A DNA stretch of 64,000 nucleotides from Brachypterus glaber (GCA_958510825.1 OY294049.1:30098774-30162773); one strand, 5' to 3'; counted from the stretch's first letter, positions 46,611-59,200 are shown. Made by a program: numbers and translations. Notes: generated by a model not told the origin, from the sequence alone.

Positions 46611-49006
46611 TAATTATTTTGGTTGGTTTAATGTTTAATAGAAGTTGCAGTAATTCAAATAAGATTTATTTATTTTTTTGTTGAGAAATATATTTTTTTT
46701 TGTGGGTAGGGAAGGTATTGTTACATTGGAAAATTGATTCAATGTAACTAAAATTTAAATAATAAAAATCTGGCTTACCTTTAACTTGTGTGAAGTCTTT
46801 TGGATCCTGGTACCGTTTAAATATTCTTTGGTTTTGGCCCAATTTATCTGGTTATACATAACCTCAAAAGGTAACACTTATTTTCAGGTTATCAGAAATC
46901 CACAGGCATTTCATATATTGATTCTAGGGCTAGCACATCAGATTTTGGTTATTATACTTCTATCTAGGGTCAATTAGTTTAATTAGTTTTATAATTAAAC
47001 AGAAATTCATTTGTTTACAAGGCGGTAATTTGGTTGGATAATATAAGAATTTTTAAATATATACTTACGGGGAAGCAGAAGCTGTGGAAACTTTATTATA
47101 TAAACAGCATGAGGCACATTTTAGTGATATTTCATGGGTAATCTTCTAGAATCTGGCATAGTAAATAATCAAATCTAAATTTGTCGTTTCGATAGTTGTC
47201 TGTCATTTCTGTCAAATGAAAACGTTCTTTCTGCGCAAGTGCTAGTTACATTTATGATTGGCTCCTAGATGGCAGCATATTTTATAAATGGAGAATTTTG
47301 AATTTGAATTGGTATTTTCTTTTAATTTGATAATATATTAAAAGATGATTAAATTTGCTGTTTCGGAATATCCTGGCGTTATCCTTTATATCTTGTCATA
47401 TCATATGTCTTTAAGTATAATTGTTCTGGTTTCGCGTGTGTTGGAAAAATTTAAATTTGGCCTTTTGGCACAAAAATTATGTCCTGGAAAAATCCGTGTC
47501 GCGCATGACTTAATTAAAATTTTGTATCTGGTTCCGGGGGGGTGTCGCGCATAATCCAATTTTTGGGGTCTTGATGGTAAATCGCAAATTAAAACTCTTT
47601 CATTTAAGATTCATCGATTTTACAGTTAGCAAGTATTTTAGTGTTTTTTTACTGAAGTTCAGGATTTTAAAATACTTGCAGTTTTATAGTAATTATTTAA
47701 ATTTCTTTTTATGTTTAATTACTTTTATCGGTTTTCCGGATTTATTTGTAATAATTGGTGAGTTTTTAAATATTTATTTTCCTTTTTCTATACTAATTTA
47801 AATTTTCTTAAATTAGATAATTTTATATATTGGTAAATGGGAATTCTCTCGGAACAGATCGCTGGACATACTTCTAGGCCAAATAATAACAAAGTGAGTT
47901 TAATTTGATTTTTAATTTTGACCTAATGGAAATTTAAGGAAACGTGGTACTGTATTTTTATATTCGTTAAATTAAATTTCTATTATTGTAAAAAGTTATT
48001 ATGCGCATTTTCCCATGTATATTTTTCCAACACACGTGTTTTCCATTACAGGGCCTATTTTGGATATTTTGCTATTTTGGATATTTCCCTATTTTGGATA
48101 TTTTGCTATTTTGGATATTTCCCTATTTTGGATATATTGGTATTTTGGATATTTCCGTATTTTGGTACCTATTTTTGTGCTTTGGTACCACCCATACTTA
48201 AAAACGAGAGACCTTCATTGTTGTGAATCGTTCCCGTCTGAATAACATAGCCGCTGCTAGATTTTCGTTATTTGGCGAAGGCGCCGACCACATGTAAAGG
48301 TATATTTTTATATTTTGTATCTCACCAATTTGTGGAGTTATAAATCCACAGATTGTGCCATTTTGTAGGGGAGGGTCATGGATTTAAAATTTAATTTTTC
48401 TATTATAAATTGTCGCCCTGGGGTGAGGGTGTAAGAATTTTACCTCCAGGCTAACCCTGTGCAGTAAGAGTCTGCTATGTGTACAATCGCAGAGATAGCT
48501 TCACTTATCTGTAAATTGTAGGCTAGAATTATTAGTCAGAATTTAGTATTGTTATGTTTTTATTTTTTTTTAGGCTGTAGGGGGGAATTTAAACTTTATG
48601 AGAGTTTGTTTTGTATTTTCTTTACCTTTTAATTATTGCCTCGAAAGAAGGTATACATATTACTTCCTCAGTAGTATAGTGATAGGTATCTCCATGTAAA
48701 GAGAAGACAGAAATTTATATTTTCCAGTCTTTTCTATTCTATATTATGTATTTTTTTGTACTTTCCCGTGTAACCGAATCTGAAACAGCAAAGTTTAATT
48801 AGTATAGTAGTTAACATAGTTAAGCAGGCAGTTTGCAAAATTTTATTTTATATGAAGTCTTCTTCTAGGTTGATTACATGTAAATTTTTCTTTCTTTATA
48901 CGAACAATTTTTATTATATTTTTGTAGAAAGAAGGATTTAAAGTTATTTGTGTATTTTGAACACATCGTGGTAGTTTTATTAAATTATATATAAATAAAA
49001 AGTCTT

Positions 49007-49078
49007 GCATCTGACCGGGATTCGAACCCATGACCTTAGAATTCTGAGTCAGGGAGTTAACCATTAGACCAATCCGCT
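49007..49078 (-). ncRNA. Antisense tRNA-like unit in the gypsy 3' UTR, copy 2
   Basis: Identical duplicate of the unit at 46539-46610, carried by the 2,468-bp tandem repeat, with the same A-box, B-box and T-run. Confidence 0.5.
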
Positions 49079-49186
49079 TAATTATTTTGGTTGGTTTAAT
49101 GTTTAATAGAAGTTGCAGTAATTCAAATAAGATTTATTTATTTTTTTGTTGAGAAATATATTTTTTTTTGTGGGTAGGGAAGGTAT

Positions 49187-51218
49187 TGTTACATTGGAAA
49201 ATTGATTCAATGTAACTAAAATTTAAATAATAAAAATCTGGCTTACCTTTAACTTGTGTGAAGTCTTTTGGATCCTGGTACCGTTTAAATATTCTTTGGT
49301 TTTGGCCCAATTTATCTGGTTATACATAACCTCAAAAGGTAACACTTATTTTCAGGTTATCAGAAATCCACAGGCATTTCATATATTGATTCTAGGGCTA
49401 GCACATCAGATTTTGGTTATTATACTTCTATCTAGGGTCAATTAGTTTAATTAGTTTTATAATTAAACAGAAATTCATTTGTTTACAAGGCGGTAATTTG
49501 GTTGGATAATATAAGAATTTTTAAATATATACTTACGGGGAAGCAGAAGCTGTGGAAACTTTATTATATAAACAGCATGAGGCACATTTTAGTGATATTT
49601 CATGGGTAATCTTCTAGAATCTGGCATAGTAAATAATCAAATCTAAATTTGTCGTTTCGATAGTTGTCTGTCATTTCTGTCAAATGAAAACGTTCTTTCT
49701 GCGCAAGTGCTAGTTACATTTATGATTGGCTCCTAGATGGCAGCATATTTTATAAATGGAGAATTTTGAATTTGAATTGGTATTTTCTTTTAATTTGATA
49801 ATATATTAAAAGATGATTAAATTTGCTGTTTCGGAATATCCTGGCGTTATCCTTTATATCTTGTCATATCATATGTCTTTAAGTATAATTGTTCTGGTTT
49901 CGCGTGTGTTGGAAAAATTTAAATTTGGCCTTTTGGCACAAAAATTATGTCCTGGAAAAATCCGTGTCGCGCATGACTTAATTAAAATTTTGTATCTGGT
50001 TCCGGGGGGGTGTCGCGCATAATCCAATTTTTGGGGTCTTGATGGTAAATCGCAAATTAAAACTCTTTCATTTAAGATTCATCGATTTTACAGTTAGCAA
50101 GTATTTTAGTGTTTTTTTACTGAAGTTCAGGATTTTAAAATACTTGCAGTTTTATAGTAATTATTTAAATTTCTTTTTATGTTTAATTACTTTTATCGGT
50201 TTTCCGGATTTATTTGTAATAATTGGTGAGTTTTTAAATATTTATTTTCCTTTTTCTATACTAATTTAAATTTTCTTAAATTAGATAATTTTATATATTG
50301 GTAAATGGGAATTCTCTCGGAACAGATCGCTGGACATACTTCTAGGCCAAATAATAACAAAGTGAGTTTAATTTGATTTTTAATTTTGACCTAATGGAAA
50401 TTTAAGGAAACGTGGTACTGTATTTTTATATTCGTTAAATTAAATTTCTATTATTGTACAAAGTTATTATGCGCATTTTCCCATGTATATTTTTCCAACA
50501 CGTGTTTTCCATTACAGGGCCTATTTTGGATATTTTGCTATTTTGGATATTTCCCTATTTTGGATATTTTGCTATTTTGGATATTTCCCTATTTTGGATA
50601 TATTGGTATTTTGGATATTTCCGTATTTTGGTACCTATTTTTGTGCTTTGGTACCACCCATACTTAAAAACGAGAGACCTTCATTGTTGTGAATCGTTCC
50701 CGTCTGAATAACATAGCCGCTGCTAGATTTTCGTTATTTGGCGAAGGCGCCGACCACATGTAAAGGTATATTTTTATATTTTGTATCTCACCAATTTGTG
50801 GAGTTATAAATCCACAGATTGTGCCATTTTGTATATTTTATAACTGCAGTTATAGTGAACTTTTAATCTTTAATAATATTTATAGGTATATTTTTATATT
50901 TCTTTATATTTTGTATCTCGCCAATCTGTAGTTATAAACCCAACAGATTGTGCTATTTTTATATATATATGCAAATTATAACCGCAGTTATCATTAATTC
51001 ATCTTTTTATAGTAATTTATATAGTATTTTATTTAATTTAAAATATACGAACTCTTATAAATAAACACAAATTTTTCTTTTTATCCCTATTCCTAAACTG
51101 GTAACCCATGCCTAGCCTGGGTATATAAATTTTATTTGTTGCTCTGAGAGTACTCTGGGATAGAATATAATATTATATATATTATTTTACTATTACAGAG
51201 TATTTTTTTTACGTGACA
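49187..51218 (+). repeat. Gypsy 3' LTR
   Basis: 2,032 bp, complete, ending ACGTGACA before GTAG. It shares most of its small differences from the 5' LTR with the partial copies upstream (for example in the GGCGTTATCC and CTTTTTATG positions), but lacks a CACA repeat unit near 50500. Confidence 0.85.
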
Positions 51219-51234
51219 GTAGGGCCGTCATTGG

Positions 51235-51900
51235 CACTACAAATAAAACTAAAAATCCATCTACACGGTCTAAACCCGAATGTAAAAGTTCTTTTAATTT
51301 TAGTGATCAATTAAAATTTTTAATTGTGTTGACTCAATTTTATATTTAAAACGATTGAACTATTTGATTGATTGAACTAATCTACAAATACCCTGTATAA
51401 TAAAATTAATAGAATATCGATAAACCATAAAAAAATTAATACTAATAAAAAATAACAAAAAATTAAATAATATTAAAAAAAAAGTAGTTACGCTGTTAAG
51501 ATTTGAACCCACGCCATTTTTGGAGGTCGAACTAGTTTTGTGCCTAAACCAACTGAACCACCGACTCTCTGTTTTTTCGTTTAAAATAACTTGACTTAAG
51601 GTGAAAAATAATATTTAGAAAATAACTTCTTAACGCTTGTGTGTATTTTAAAGACTCTTTGTGATAAATATATAAAATTAAAATATTATTCGATTTAAGT
51701 TAGTTTTCCTATACATGCCACTAAAAATTAAAAAAATGACTATCGCAACGCCCATAATTCTATAAACTGAAAACCTTAAATCCGCCTTAATTTGTAGCTT
51801 AGGTGACCCCATCGAAGAACCCGATAAAATTTTGTCCATAACTTTTACCGTTTCGGAGAAAACTGATTGGGTCGGGAACTTTGGATCACCCGGTACATAT
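51235..51900. repeat. Long inverted repeat, right arm
   Basis: Reverse complement of 34527-35187, beginning near ACTACAAATAAAACTAA just inside the gypsy right flank and ending ACTTTGGATCACCCGGTACA. It carries the counterpart of the tRNA-like unit. Confidence 0.75.
51475..51560 (-). ncRNA. tRNA-like Pol III unit in the right arm
   Basis: On the minus strand: A-box TGGTTCAGTTGG (51549-51560), B-box GGTTCAAATCT (51499-51509) and a T-run at 51475-51483. It is the mirror copy of the unit at 34860-34943, with a diverged middle. Confidence 0.45.
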
Positions 51901-52916
51901 ATTTTCATATATTGAAGGGGTTGATTCTACATCGCAAAACATGAAAAACTAACAAAGGAACATATATCCGGAAATAAGCCCTAAGGGAGCTACGGCCCTT
52001 CAAAGATAGACTTGTTGAATGAGGAACAAAACATGCACTAATAAAAATTTAAGGCTTCAGGGCAATTCTTCATTTAAAACTAAGAAAAAAAACTATTCTT
52101 TACTGAAACACCTAAATCTAATATTAAAGGAGAAATGGCCCTTTAAAAAGTTAACATTTTTGGTGGCACAAAATTTTACTTCCTCTTAAATGCATTTTTT
52201 TAACGATTTTCTACAGTGTTAAACTATATGACATTTTTTATGTATTTTTACTCAAGGAATCTGTTTTTACTCAAAATCCAAAAAAAAATACAGATGAAAA
52301 AGTTTGGGGCAGAAATGTGTTTTGTCCGTCTTTGGATAGATTCAATAAAAATTGAAATAAACTAGTTGCCTGTATTAATACTGGTATACATGCAAAACCT
52401 CGTCGCTCTATGTTGAAGGGTACTAGTGTTCTTAGTAGTTGGTTTTTGACAGTTCTACCTCAACGCCAACCGCCAACTTTTACAGGGGGTATTCAAAAAG
52501 TTCTACAGGGAATTTTTACATTGTAGGATAGGTGATGACGTCACGTTTTCCGCCAATTTTTATCTCTAACCGTAGATAGGTTACCAGTCGGAAAGTTGAG
52601 GCTTTTCACATGTTTTTTTGGTATGCAACTATAATCGGTTTGGTTTGGTTTGTTTTTTTATAGTGTATGAAATTGTTAAACTTACAATTAAATAACTATC
52701 ATATTTGTTGTTCATACTTGAGTGATTTCTTATTTTTTCCACCTTCATGTTTAAGAAATTACCTTAATTATATTTTGCATTTTATACTTAATTGTTGGTT
52801 TGGACTTTTTACTATTTACTTTTATTATGTTGTTTGCATAATTATCATTTCTTTATTACAACTTGTTCATCAATTTGCATTATTAACACAGGCGCACAAA
52901 AAATAAAATTATTTTT
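51901..52916. other. Intergenic, repeat remnants, no gene
   Basis: The stretch at about 51910-52010 (GATTCTACATC, AAGGGAGCTACGGCCC) and about 52390 (CAAAACCTCGTCG) are diverged pieces of the foldback family at 1.7-5.2 kb. Two hydrophobic frames at about 52667-53070 come from T-rich sequence and show no domain. Confidence 0.45.
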
Positions 52917-53290
52917 CCCTAAATTACGGGGGGCAGTCGAAAAGTTTATTTTTACAGGTAATTTGGCAGTGTTCGGGTATAATCGTTTTTTTGGCTTTAA
53001 TGTCCGTTTTTATGTCCGTTTTGATTTCCCCAATCTACGGGACAGTCGAAAAGTTTCTTTTTACAGGTAATTTGGCAGTGTTCGGGTGTAATCGTTTTTT
53101 TTTATTTAATGCCGTTTTTGTCCGTTTCTACTTTTTTATGTCCGTTTTTGATCTTTTTGTCACAATATAATTTTTTACAGTGTATGAATATTAATGGAAT
53201 GTTAATTTTGTTTGTCCGTTTTTGATCTTTTTATCACAAAATAATTCTATAATTTTTTACAGTGTCTGAAAATTAATGGAATGTTAATTT
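52917..53290 (+). repeat. Two short tandem duplications
   Basis: The block GGCAGTCGAAAAGTTT...TTTACAGGTAATTTGGCAG occurs at about 52929 and 53041 (~112 bases apart). A second block, GTCCGTTTTTGATC to TTTTTTACAGTG and GAATGTTAATTTTG, occurs at about 53141 and 53214. Both duplicates are well conserved. Confidence 0.7.
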
Positions 53291-53538
53291 TGTTTACAAT
53301 TATATTTCCACTTGACTGATTTCTAATATTTTTTCGCGTTATGTAAATACTTTAATTTGTTTGTTTATACTTAATAGCTTTATCCTGTTGTTATTGTTCT
53401 TTAATCGAACAGGTGGAAAATCTGCAATTCAATTTGCATTACTTATTATTTAAGAACACGGTTTACTACAGAGTGTTTCAAAACTTATTTATAATATTAG
53501 ATAAAGTTAACTTTAGGTCATTATTTAAAAATTATTTA

Positions 53539-53555
53539 TAATAATAATAATAATA

Positions 53556-53609
<54 letters not shown>

Positions 53610-53610
53610 T
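53539..53610. repeat. (AAT)n/(ATT)n microsatellite, inverted
   Basis: A run of ATAATA units turns directly into a run of ATTATT units, giving a ~70-base palindromic trinucleotide tract. Confidence 0.9.
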
Positions 53611-55216
53611 AGCCATTAGGGTACATTGTTCATATGGTAAATCAAAATATACAGGTTCCAGCTATATACAGGGTGATTCATAAATAGTTTTAGAAAAAAA
53701 AACTGCTGCTTATTTGAGTTGTAAGTAGTCGAATTTTCCAGTGCTTATATTTTTTTTCGATAAAAAAAAATTCTAAAACCCTCAAAATTCTTTAGAAAAC
53801 GACGTCTATGTTTATTTCGCTCTCGATTTGGCCTTGATATTCATCCGCTAGCTATAGATCTTGCCAAATCTCCATAACCTCAAATATTTGTTTTTGACGC
53901 ATAAATTTTAAAAAGACGTGCTTTTAGTAGGTTTAAAATTAACAAAAGATGTGTAGTTTACTAATTAAAGGCTTTTAGATTTGAAGATGTGACATTTAAG
54001 CCTTGTCCTGAACCGAAAAGTAAGGATCTGATTTGTTTAATATGGATATATCCATATGTGGGAAGTCGAATTTAATTATTCATTACAGTAATAAATAAAT
54101 ATGTATGCTTCAAATATAAGTGATTATAATCATGTGGGATATATCCCACACCCTGAATATGTACGGGAATATACCAGTGCAGTGTTAATTTTCTTGTCCA
54201 AGAAGAAATTAGAGGATCCTCCATTAATATGAAGCAAAAAGTATGTAATTTTTGTGAAAAGTGCTTCAAAAATGGCACCATCATGGTTTAAACAGAATTT
54301 GTTAGCTGCGAGGGTGTTTAAAGTTTTTCACAAAGAATATTGTGAAGCTCATTTTAAATTTATTGATCTTTTTATAATGAACAGATCAAAATATTACAAT
54401 AGAATTGTGGCAAATGATTTTTTTGGATTAACATGTAAGCAGAATGAGCTCGTGCTTAGGGCAGCAAGAATTGGAGGTGCTGTGCTTGGAATGCACCTAT
54501 AAGAAGAAATAAGGTTTGTTACATTTTTTTTTTTTTAATCATCATGCCGCAGGAGTCTGTGTATAGGCAGGCAGAACAACTGATCTCTGCTTAGGGCATT
54601 AGTAGACTTTAATCCGACACTGCACAAGATTCTTATTTTAAATATTTTACTAAAATTATTTCAGTGGGGGTTGATTTTTGTGATTCAGTTAAGATTTCAT
54701 AACTTAATGAAAGCAGTATTGAGCTGTTCAAGAATCATGTCACCAATCCCCCCTTCCCTCTTTAAGTACACCTTTCATCAGCTTTTGAGCAACCCCTGCC
54801 TTATGTAGGTGACGTCATTCTTGAACAGCCCCCCTATACAGATTTGAAAGAATTTTAACGTACTTGAGAAAATAATAATTTATTTTTTTTAAATGTTCAA
54901 GTTTGACGAGTTTTGGGGACAAAATGCAGGAGATAGAAAGAAAAAGCATCTGATGTACTAAATGTTAACTTAAGCAATCACCAATTGTGAGAACTTTTTA
55001 ATGTTATGCATCCAATAAAACAGAAATGTGCAAGGTTTCCTTATGAACCCCTTCACAGTGCAGTGAAAATAAAGTTTTTGTGCCAAAAATGTGCTAATTA
55101 ATTTTTTTAACATGATATTATCATGTCGTATGTTTTTGGGGTTGCTGAATCTGAATCTATCTATCATCTATCAAAAATAATACATTCTTTTAGGCAGTTA
55201 TTTCTTCTATTGTGAA
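53611..55216. other. Intergenic; one unsupported small frame
   Basis: AT-rich, with a TACAGGGTGATTCATAAAT block at about 53670 that resembles the ACAGGGT repeats of the BEL leader. A small open frame at about 54272-54502 (ATG MAPSWFKQNLLAARVFKVF, ~76 codons) shows no recognisable domain and may be chance or an exon fragment. A duplicated ATCTATC tract lies at about 55155-55170. No convincing gene. Confidence 0.4.
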
Positions 55217-55230
55217 TACAAAAAAAGTTG
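55217..55230 (+). repeat. LINE target-site duplication, 5' copy
   Basis: TACAAAAAAAGTTG, identical to 60046-60059. Confidence 0.85.
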
Positions 55231-55547
55231 AATTTAAATTTACCTGGCAACGCTGTAATATACATCTATCGTAGAAAGTTTTTAAAAAGTGTAAAAATAG
55301 TGAATTAAAAATTAAGCTATAGTCATAAGTACCAAAAGGACAAACTAAGAAGGTATTATAGTTTAGAATTGGTTAATAAATAACTTTTGTTACCTTAAAT
55401 CAAGTTCAAAACACCGTGTTTACAATTTTTTATAAGCACTGATAAGAAAACTCTTGATTAACTGAAGCAACATTTATATGCATAGTTGCCGGACTTAATG
55501 TTTATTTTTGTTTCTGCAACTTAAAAGAACTCACATTTTAAACGAAA

Positions 55548-56276
55548 ATGAATATGGAAAAGATGGAAGAAACACTTAACTCAATTTTGTCAAAAGTAAA
55601 TACCATTGGAGTGGATGTTGAAAATATATATAAAGCCCTAGAAAATCAAACATCGGAGATGAAAAATATTAATTCCACGGTTAATGTACTGAAAATCGAA
55701 AACATGGAACTTAAAAAAAGAGTAAAAACTTTGGAAGGACAACTGAGGGAAAATAACATAATATTCTTTGGAATCGAAAAAGATGAAAACTCGACAATAA
55801 AGCAAAAAGTCAAGGATGTTGTGAAAAATCAACTTGGAGTAAATTTAGAAGACGGAGATATTAATGACATTTTCACGCTTGGAAAAACTACAAAACCACC
55901 AGTTATGTTAAAACTAACACGTAACACTAAAAATCAAGAAATTTTCCAAAATGTCAGCAAATTTAAAAACTCCGGAGTAAGTATTAGCTCAGATAAAACC
56001 GTCGAAGAGAGAGAGGAATCAAAAATACTGCACAAACAATTTAAATTGGCAAAAGCTCAAGGACATAATGCTGTACTGAGACACAATCAACTTATTGTAA
56101 ATAATAAGACCTACACAGTTAAGGATTTTGTCAATTCCGAAAATGAAGAAAAAGGTCTTAAGCGCAAGGATATAGCTTCTCCAGGCGCCCCCGAAGAGCC
56201 ACATTCACAAAAAAAAATAAGAAACGTTACTAATACATATAAGCAGTCAGACCTTCAGTCATTTCTTACGAAATAA
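55548..56276 (+). CDS. LINE ORF1 protein (coiled coil, RNA-binding)
   Basis: 242 codons from ATG 55548. Residues about 5-70 form a heptad-rich coiled coil (MEETLNSILSKVNTIGVD, VLKIENMELKKRVKTLEGQL). An RRM-like part follows (RENNIIFFGIEKDEN, LGKTTKPPVMLKLTR) and a C-terminal domain (AKAQGHNAVLRHNQLIVNNK), the order of L1-type ORF1 proteins, which form trimers and coat the element RNA. The C-terminus is lysine-rich (KRKDI, SQKKIRN). It has no CCHC knuckles, unlike the Jockey-type gag at 13.5 kb. It overlaps the open ORF2 frame by ~55 bases. Confidence 0.85.
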   Translation: MNMEKMEETLNSILSKVNTIGVDVENIYKALENQTSEMKNINSTVNVLKIENMELKKRVKTLEGQLRENNIIFFGIEKDENSTIKQKVKDVVKNQLGVNLEDGDINDIFTLGKTTKPPVMLKLTRNTKNQEIFQNVSKFKNSGVSISSDKTVEEREESKILHKQFKLAKAQGHNAVLRHNQLIVNNKTYTVKDFVNSENEEKGLKRKDIASPGAPEEPHSQKKIRNVTNTYKQSDLQSFLTK

Positions 56277-59200
56277 AACAAATAATACTTTTAATTGCAA
56301 AAATACAAAAAATTATCAAAGCAATGATTTTGATCTAAGCATACTTTTTTGGAATTGCGAGGGTTTAGATACTTTAGAAAATTTAGACAGTAACGAGCAA
56401 CACATTTTTTCCACATATAAGATAATCTGCCTTACAGAAACCTGGAATTTATCAAAAACTATTTCTTTGCCAATTTTTTTAAACAATTTTAGTTTTTTTA
56501 CAAGGGTTGCAGTAAAAGACAAGGTCATGGGTAGAGGTAGTGGGGGAATTATTATTCTTATCAATAATAATGTTAAATACACAAATTTAGACATTATAGA
56601 GGAGGATAATATGTGGATTTTCCTTAAAATTAAATTCTATGCCTTTATTTTAGTTTTGGGTGCAGTCTATTTTAAACCATCACTTGACACAAAAACATGT
56701 ATAGATCTTTTTGACACTACACTATTGGAAATAAGCAGCAAGTATAATGAAGCTGTCATTGTAGTTGGTGGGGATTTTAATGGCAGAATTGCAAACCTTA
56801 ATAGCCTGGATGAGAACATGTTGGACTTTGAACATGTTAAGAGCGAAAGAACAAGCATAGATAAAGAAGTTAACCTTCGTGGAAGGCTGCTGACGGAGAC
56901 TATGGAAAGCAACTCATTTATTGTCTTAAATGGGCGGGTAGGTAGGGATATTCCTGCAGGTTTTACATATATCAGTAAGAGAGGTAATAGTACTATAGAT
57001 TTTGTATGGATAAGACGGTGCGATTTACAGTGTGTAAGTGATTTCTCTGTCCGCCAAATAGTTTCCAAATCCCATCACTTTCCTTGCTTTTTACAAACAA
57101 ACCTTCAAGACAATGATCATAAAATTTTAAAACAACAAAATTCCCATAGTGAAACAGTTTTATCTTGGAAACAAGATGGGGCTGTTTCGTACAAAAATAT
57201 TTTAAACCAATCCCATAGATTAAATTATTCAAGTTTAAATGTATCAGATACATACCTAAATTTGGTTCAAGCTATAACAGAAACATCTAAATTTCTAAAT
57301 TTATACAAACAAAAAACATATAGTCAAATAAAGTTAAATAATCAACCATGGTTTGACGCAGAATGCAAGAACCTAAAACATAGCGTCAATAAACAATTAA
57401 AAATTTGTAAACAATGTAATTTTCAAGGAACAAACCTAGACAACTACTTACTACTAAAAAAAGAGTATCTGAGGCTAAAAAATTATAAAAAAAGTAATTA
57501 CATAAAAAAACTCCAGGAGACTTTATTAAACATTAAAAATCCAATCCAATTTTGGAACACATTGAAGAAATTTAAACCTAAAAGTAGTCTAAAAATTGAA
57601 ATTGATCCACAAATCTTGTATAACCATTTTAGTAATTTTTATAACAACCCCTTAACACCAGATTTACAATTCTTCGATGCTAGACACCCTTTTTTGGATA
57701 GGCCATTCGAAAGGACAGAGCTGTTTGCCGTGTTGAATACTCTGAAGGATAACAAAGCTACAGGAAGAGATACAATACCAAGTGAATTTTACAAAAATCT
57801 CCCTTTAGACTGGGTGTATTATATTCTTGAGATGTTCAATACAGTTATGGAGACAGAAACTGTACCAAAAGAATGGTCTGTCATAAAAATGATTCTACTA
57901 CATAAATCAGGGGATAAAAGTGATCCAAACAATTATAGAGGCATTTCTCTGTTGAATCATATCACAAAAATATTTACCACACTTTTATATAACAGGTTAA
58001 AGCAGTACGTCGAATCTAATAATATCCTCCCAGAGGAGCAAGGTGGTTTTCGCAAAAATAGAAGCTGTGAGGACAATATATTTATATTATATTCCGTAAT
58101 AGATAGTGCTTTAAGATTGCAAGGAAGAAAAATATATGCAATTTTTGTGGACTATGAGAAGGCCTTCGATAACATAAAACATGAACTTCTTTGGCAAACC
58201 TTGATTGAAGTTGGTATTAGTTCTAAGATAGTAAGGATATTAAAAATGCTTTACGAAAATGCCTGTCTTACACTTTTTAATAATGGAAACTATTCTGACT
58301 TCATTAATATAACAAAGGGTGTTTTGAAAGGCGACTCTCTTAGTCCACTACTATTTGCTGTATTTATTTATAATATTGTAAAATTTTTTGAGGAACACGG
58401 AGCAAGGGGCGTCACACTTGATAAGGTTATTAGTTTAATACTGCTACTATTTGCAGATGATATGGCAATTTTAGCAGACTCCCCAGCTAACTTACAAAAA
58501 AGCATTAACATTTTAGAAAAATTTAATAATTTAAAAAACCTTAAATTAAATATAAACAAAACAAAAATTGTAATATTTAGAAAGTCGCCCAATGTTAAAA
58601 AACACCTGTTTTACTATAACGGTAATATTATTGAACAAGTAAACTCTTACATCTATTTAGGTATTCCCTTTAAATACAATAGGTTGTTCTTTGATGCGCT
58701 TCTCTCGAGAATAAGCAAAGCAAATGTTTGCATCGGTGTCACCAAGAATTTAATTTTTAAATCAAACTTAAATAACTGGGAAGGCAGACTTAAATTATTA
58801 CATACAGTAATATTACCAACCCTTATGTATGCAGTTAGTATTTGGGGGCTACGATACATAAACCAAGTAGAGGTTATCCAACAAAAGTTTATCAAAAGTA
58901 TATGGTTTTTACAAAAAACTACACCCGCGTATATTGTACGTAATGAATTTAATTTGTCGGAACTTAGTACCCAAGTTATAAGTTTATCATTAAATTTTCT
59001 TGTTAGAGTGGAGAATTTACCACACAGCAGATATTCTTTTAACTCCCTGCAAAACTTGAAATATTTAGATTCAGTGCCCACTAACCAAACAAAATACAAT
59101 TGGTATTCCCAACTTAAAACAATACTCAAAGACTTTGTACCCAATTTAAATATTAGTGTGATTCAAACTAAATCGGATATTGAAGAGGTAATTAGGCAAT

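Larger units (their letters stand above)
44855..49186 (+). repeat. Gypsy array of partial LTRs and 3' UTRs, 2,468-bp period
   Basis: After pol, ~140 bases of 3' UTR reach TTAATTTTTC and then switch to LTR sequence. Segments: LTR fragment 44994-45899 (matching 37914-38819), 3' UTR 45900-46718, LTR fragment 46719-48367 (LTR start to the same internal point), 3' UTR 48368-49186, then the complete LTR. Both LTR fragments stop at the same base and join GGGGAGGGTCATGG of the 3' UTR. Corresponding positions are 2,468 bp apart and almost identical. The purine-rich TGTGGGTAGGGAAGG before 46719 and before 49187 is the polypurine tract. Confidence 0.85.
37171..51218 (+). mobile_element. Ty3/gypsy LTR retrotransposon, 14 kb with internal LTR array
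   Basis: Bounded by LTRs TGTTACATTGG...TTTACGTGACA with a candidate 4-bp duplication GTAG (37167-37170 and 51219-51222). Order: 5' LTR, primer-binding site, hairpin-repeat leader, gag, pol, then an array of partial LTR and 3'-UTR segments, polypurine tract and 3' LTR. No envelope-like ORF follows pol. The two LTRs differ at only about six sites in ~2.03 kb, so it is young. gag is open; pol has one frameshift just before the RT catalytic box. Confidence 0.9.

Noticed and set aside
44855..49186. Envelope gene after gypsy pol
   Set aside because: No signal peptide, transmembrane or fusion-type ORF is present. The region is LTR and 3'-UTR sequence.
54254..54502. Small frame of ~80 codons
   Set aside because: It has no recognisable domain, a non-ATG start in its longest form and repeat-rich surroundings. 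A chance frame or exon fragment cannot be told apart.
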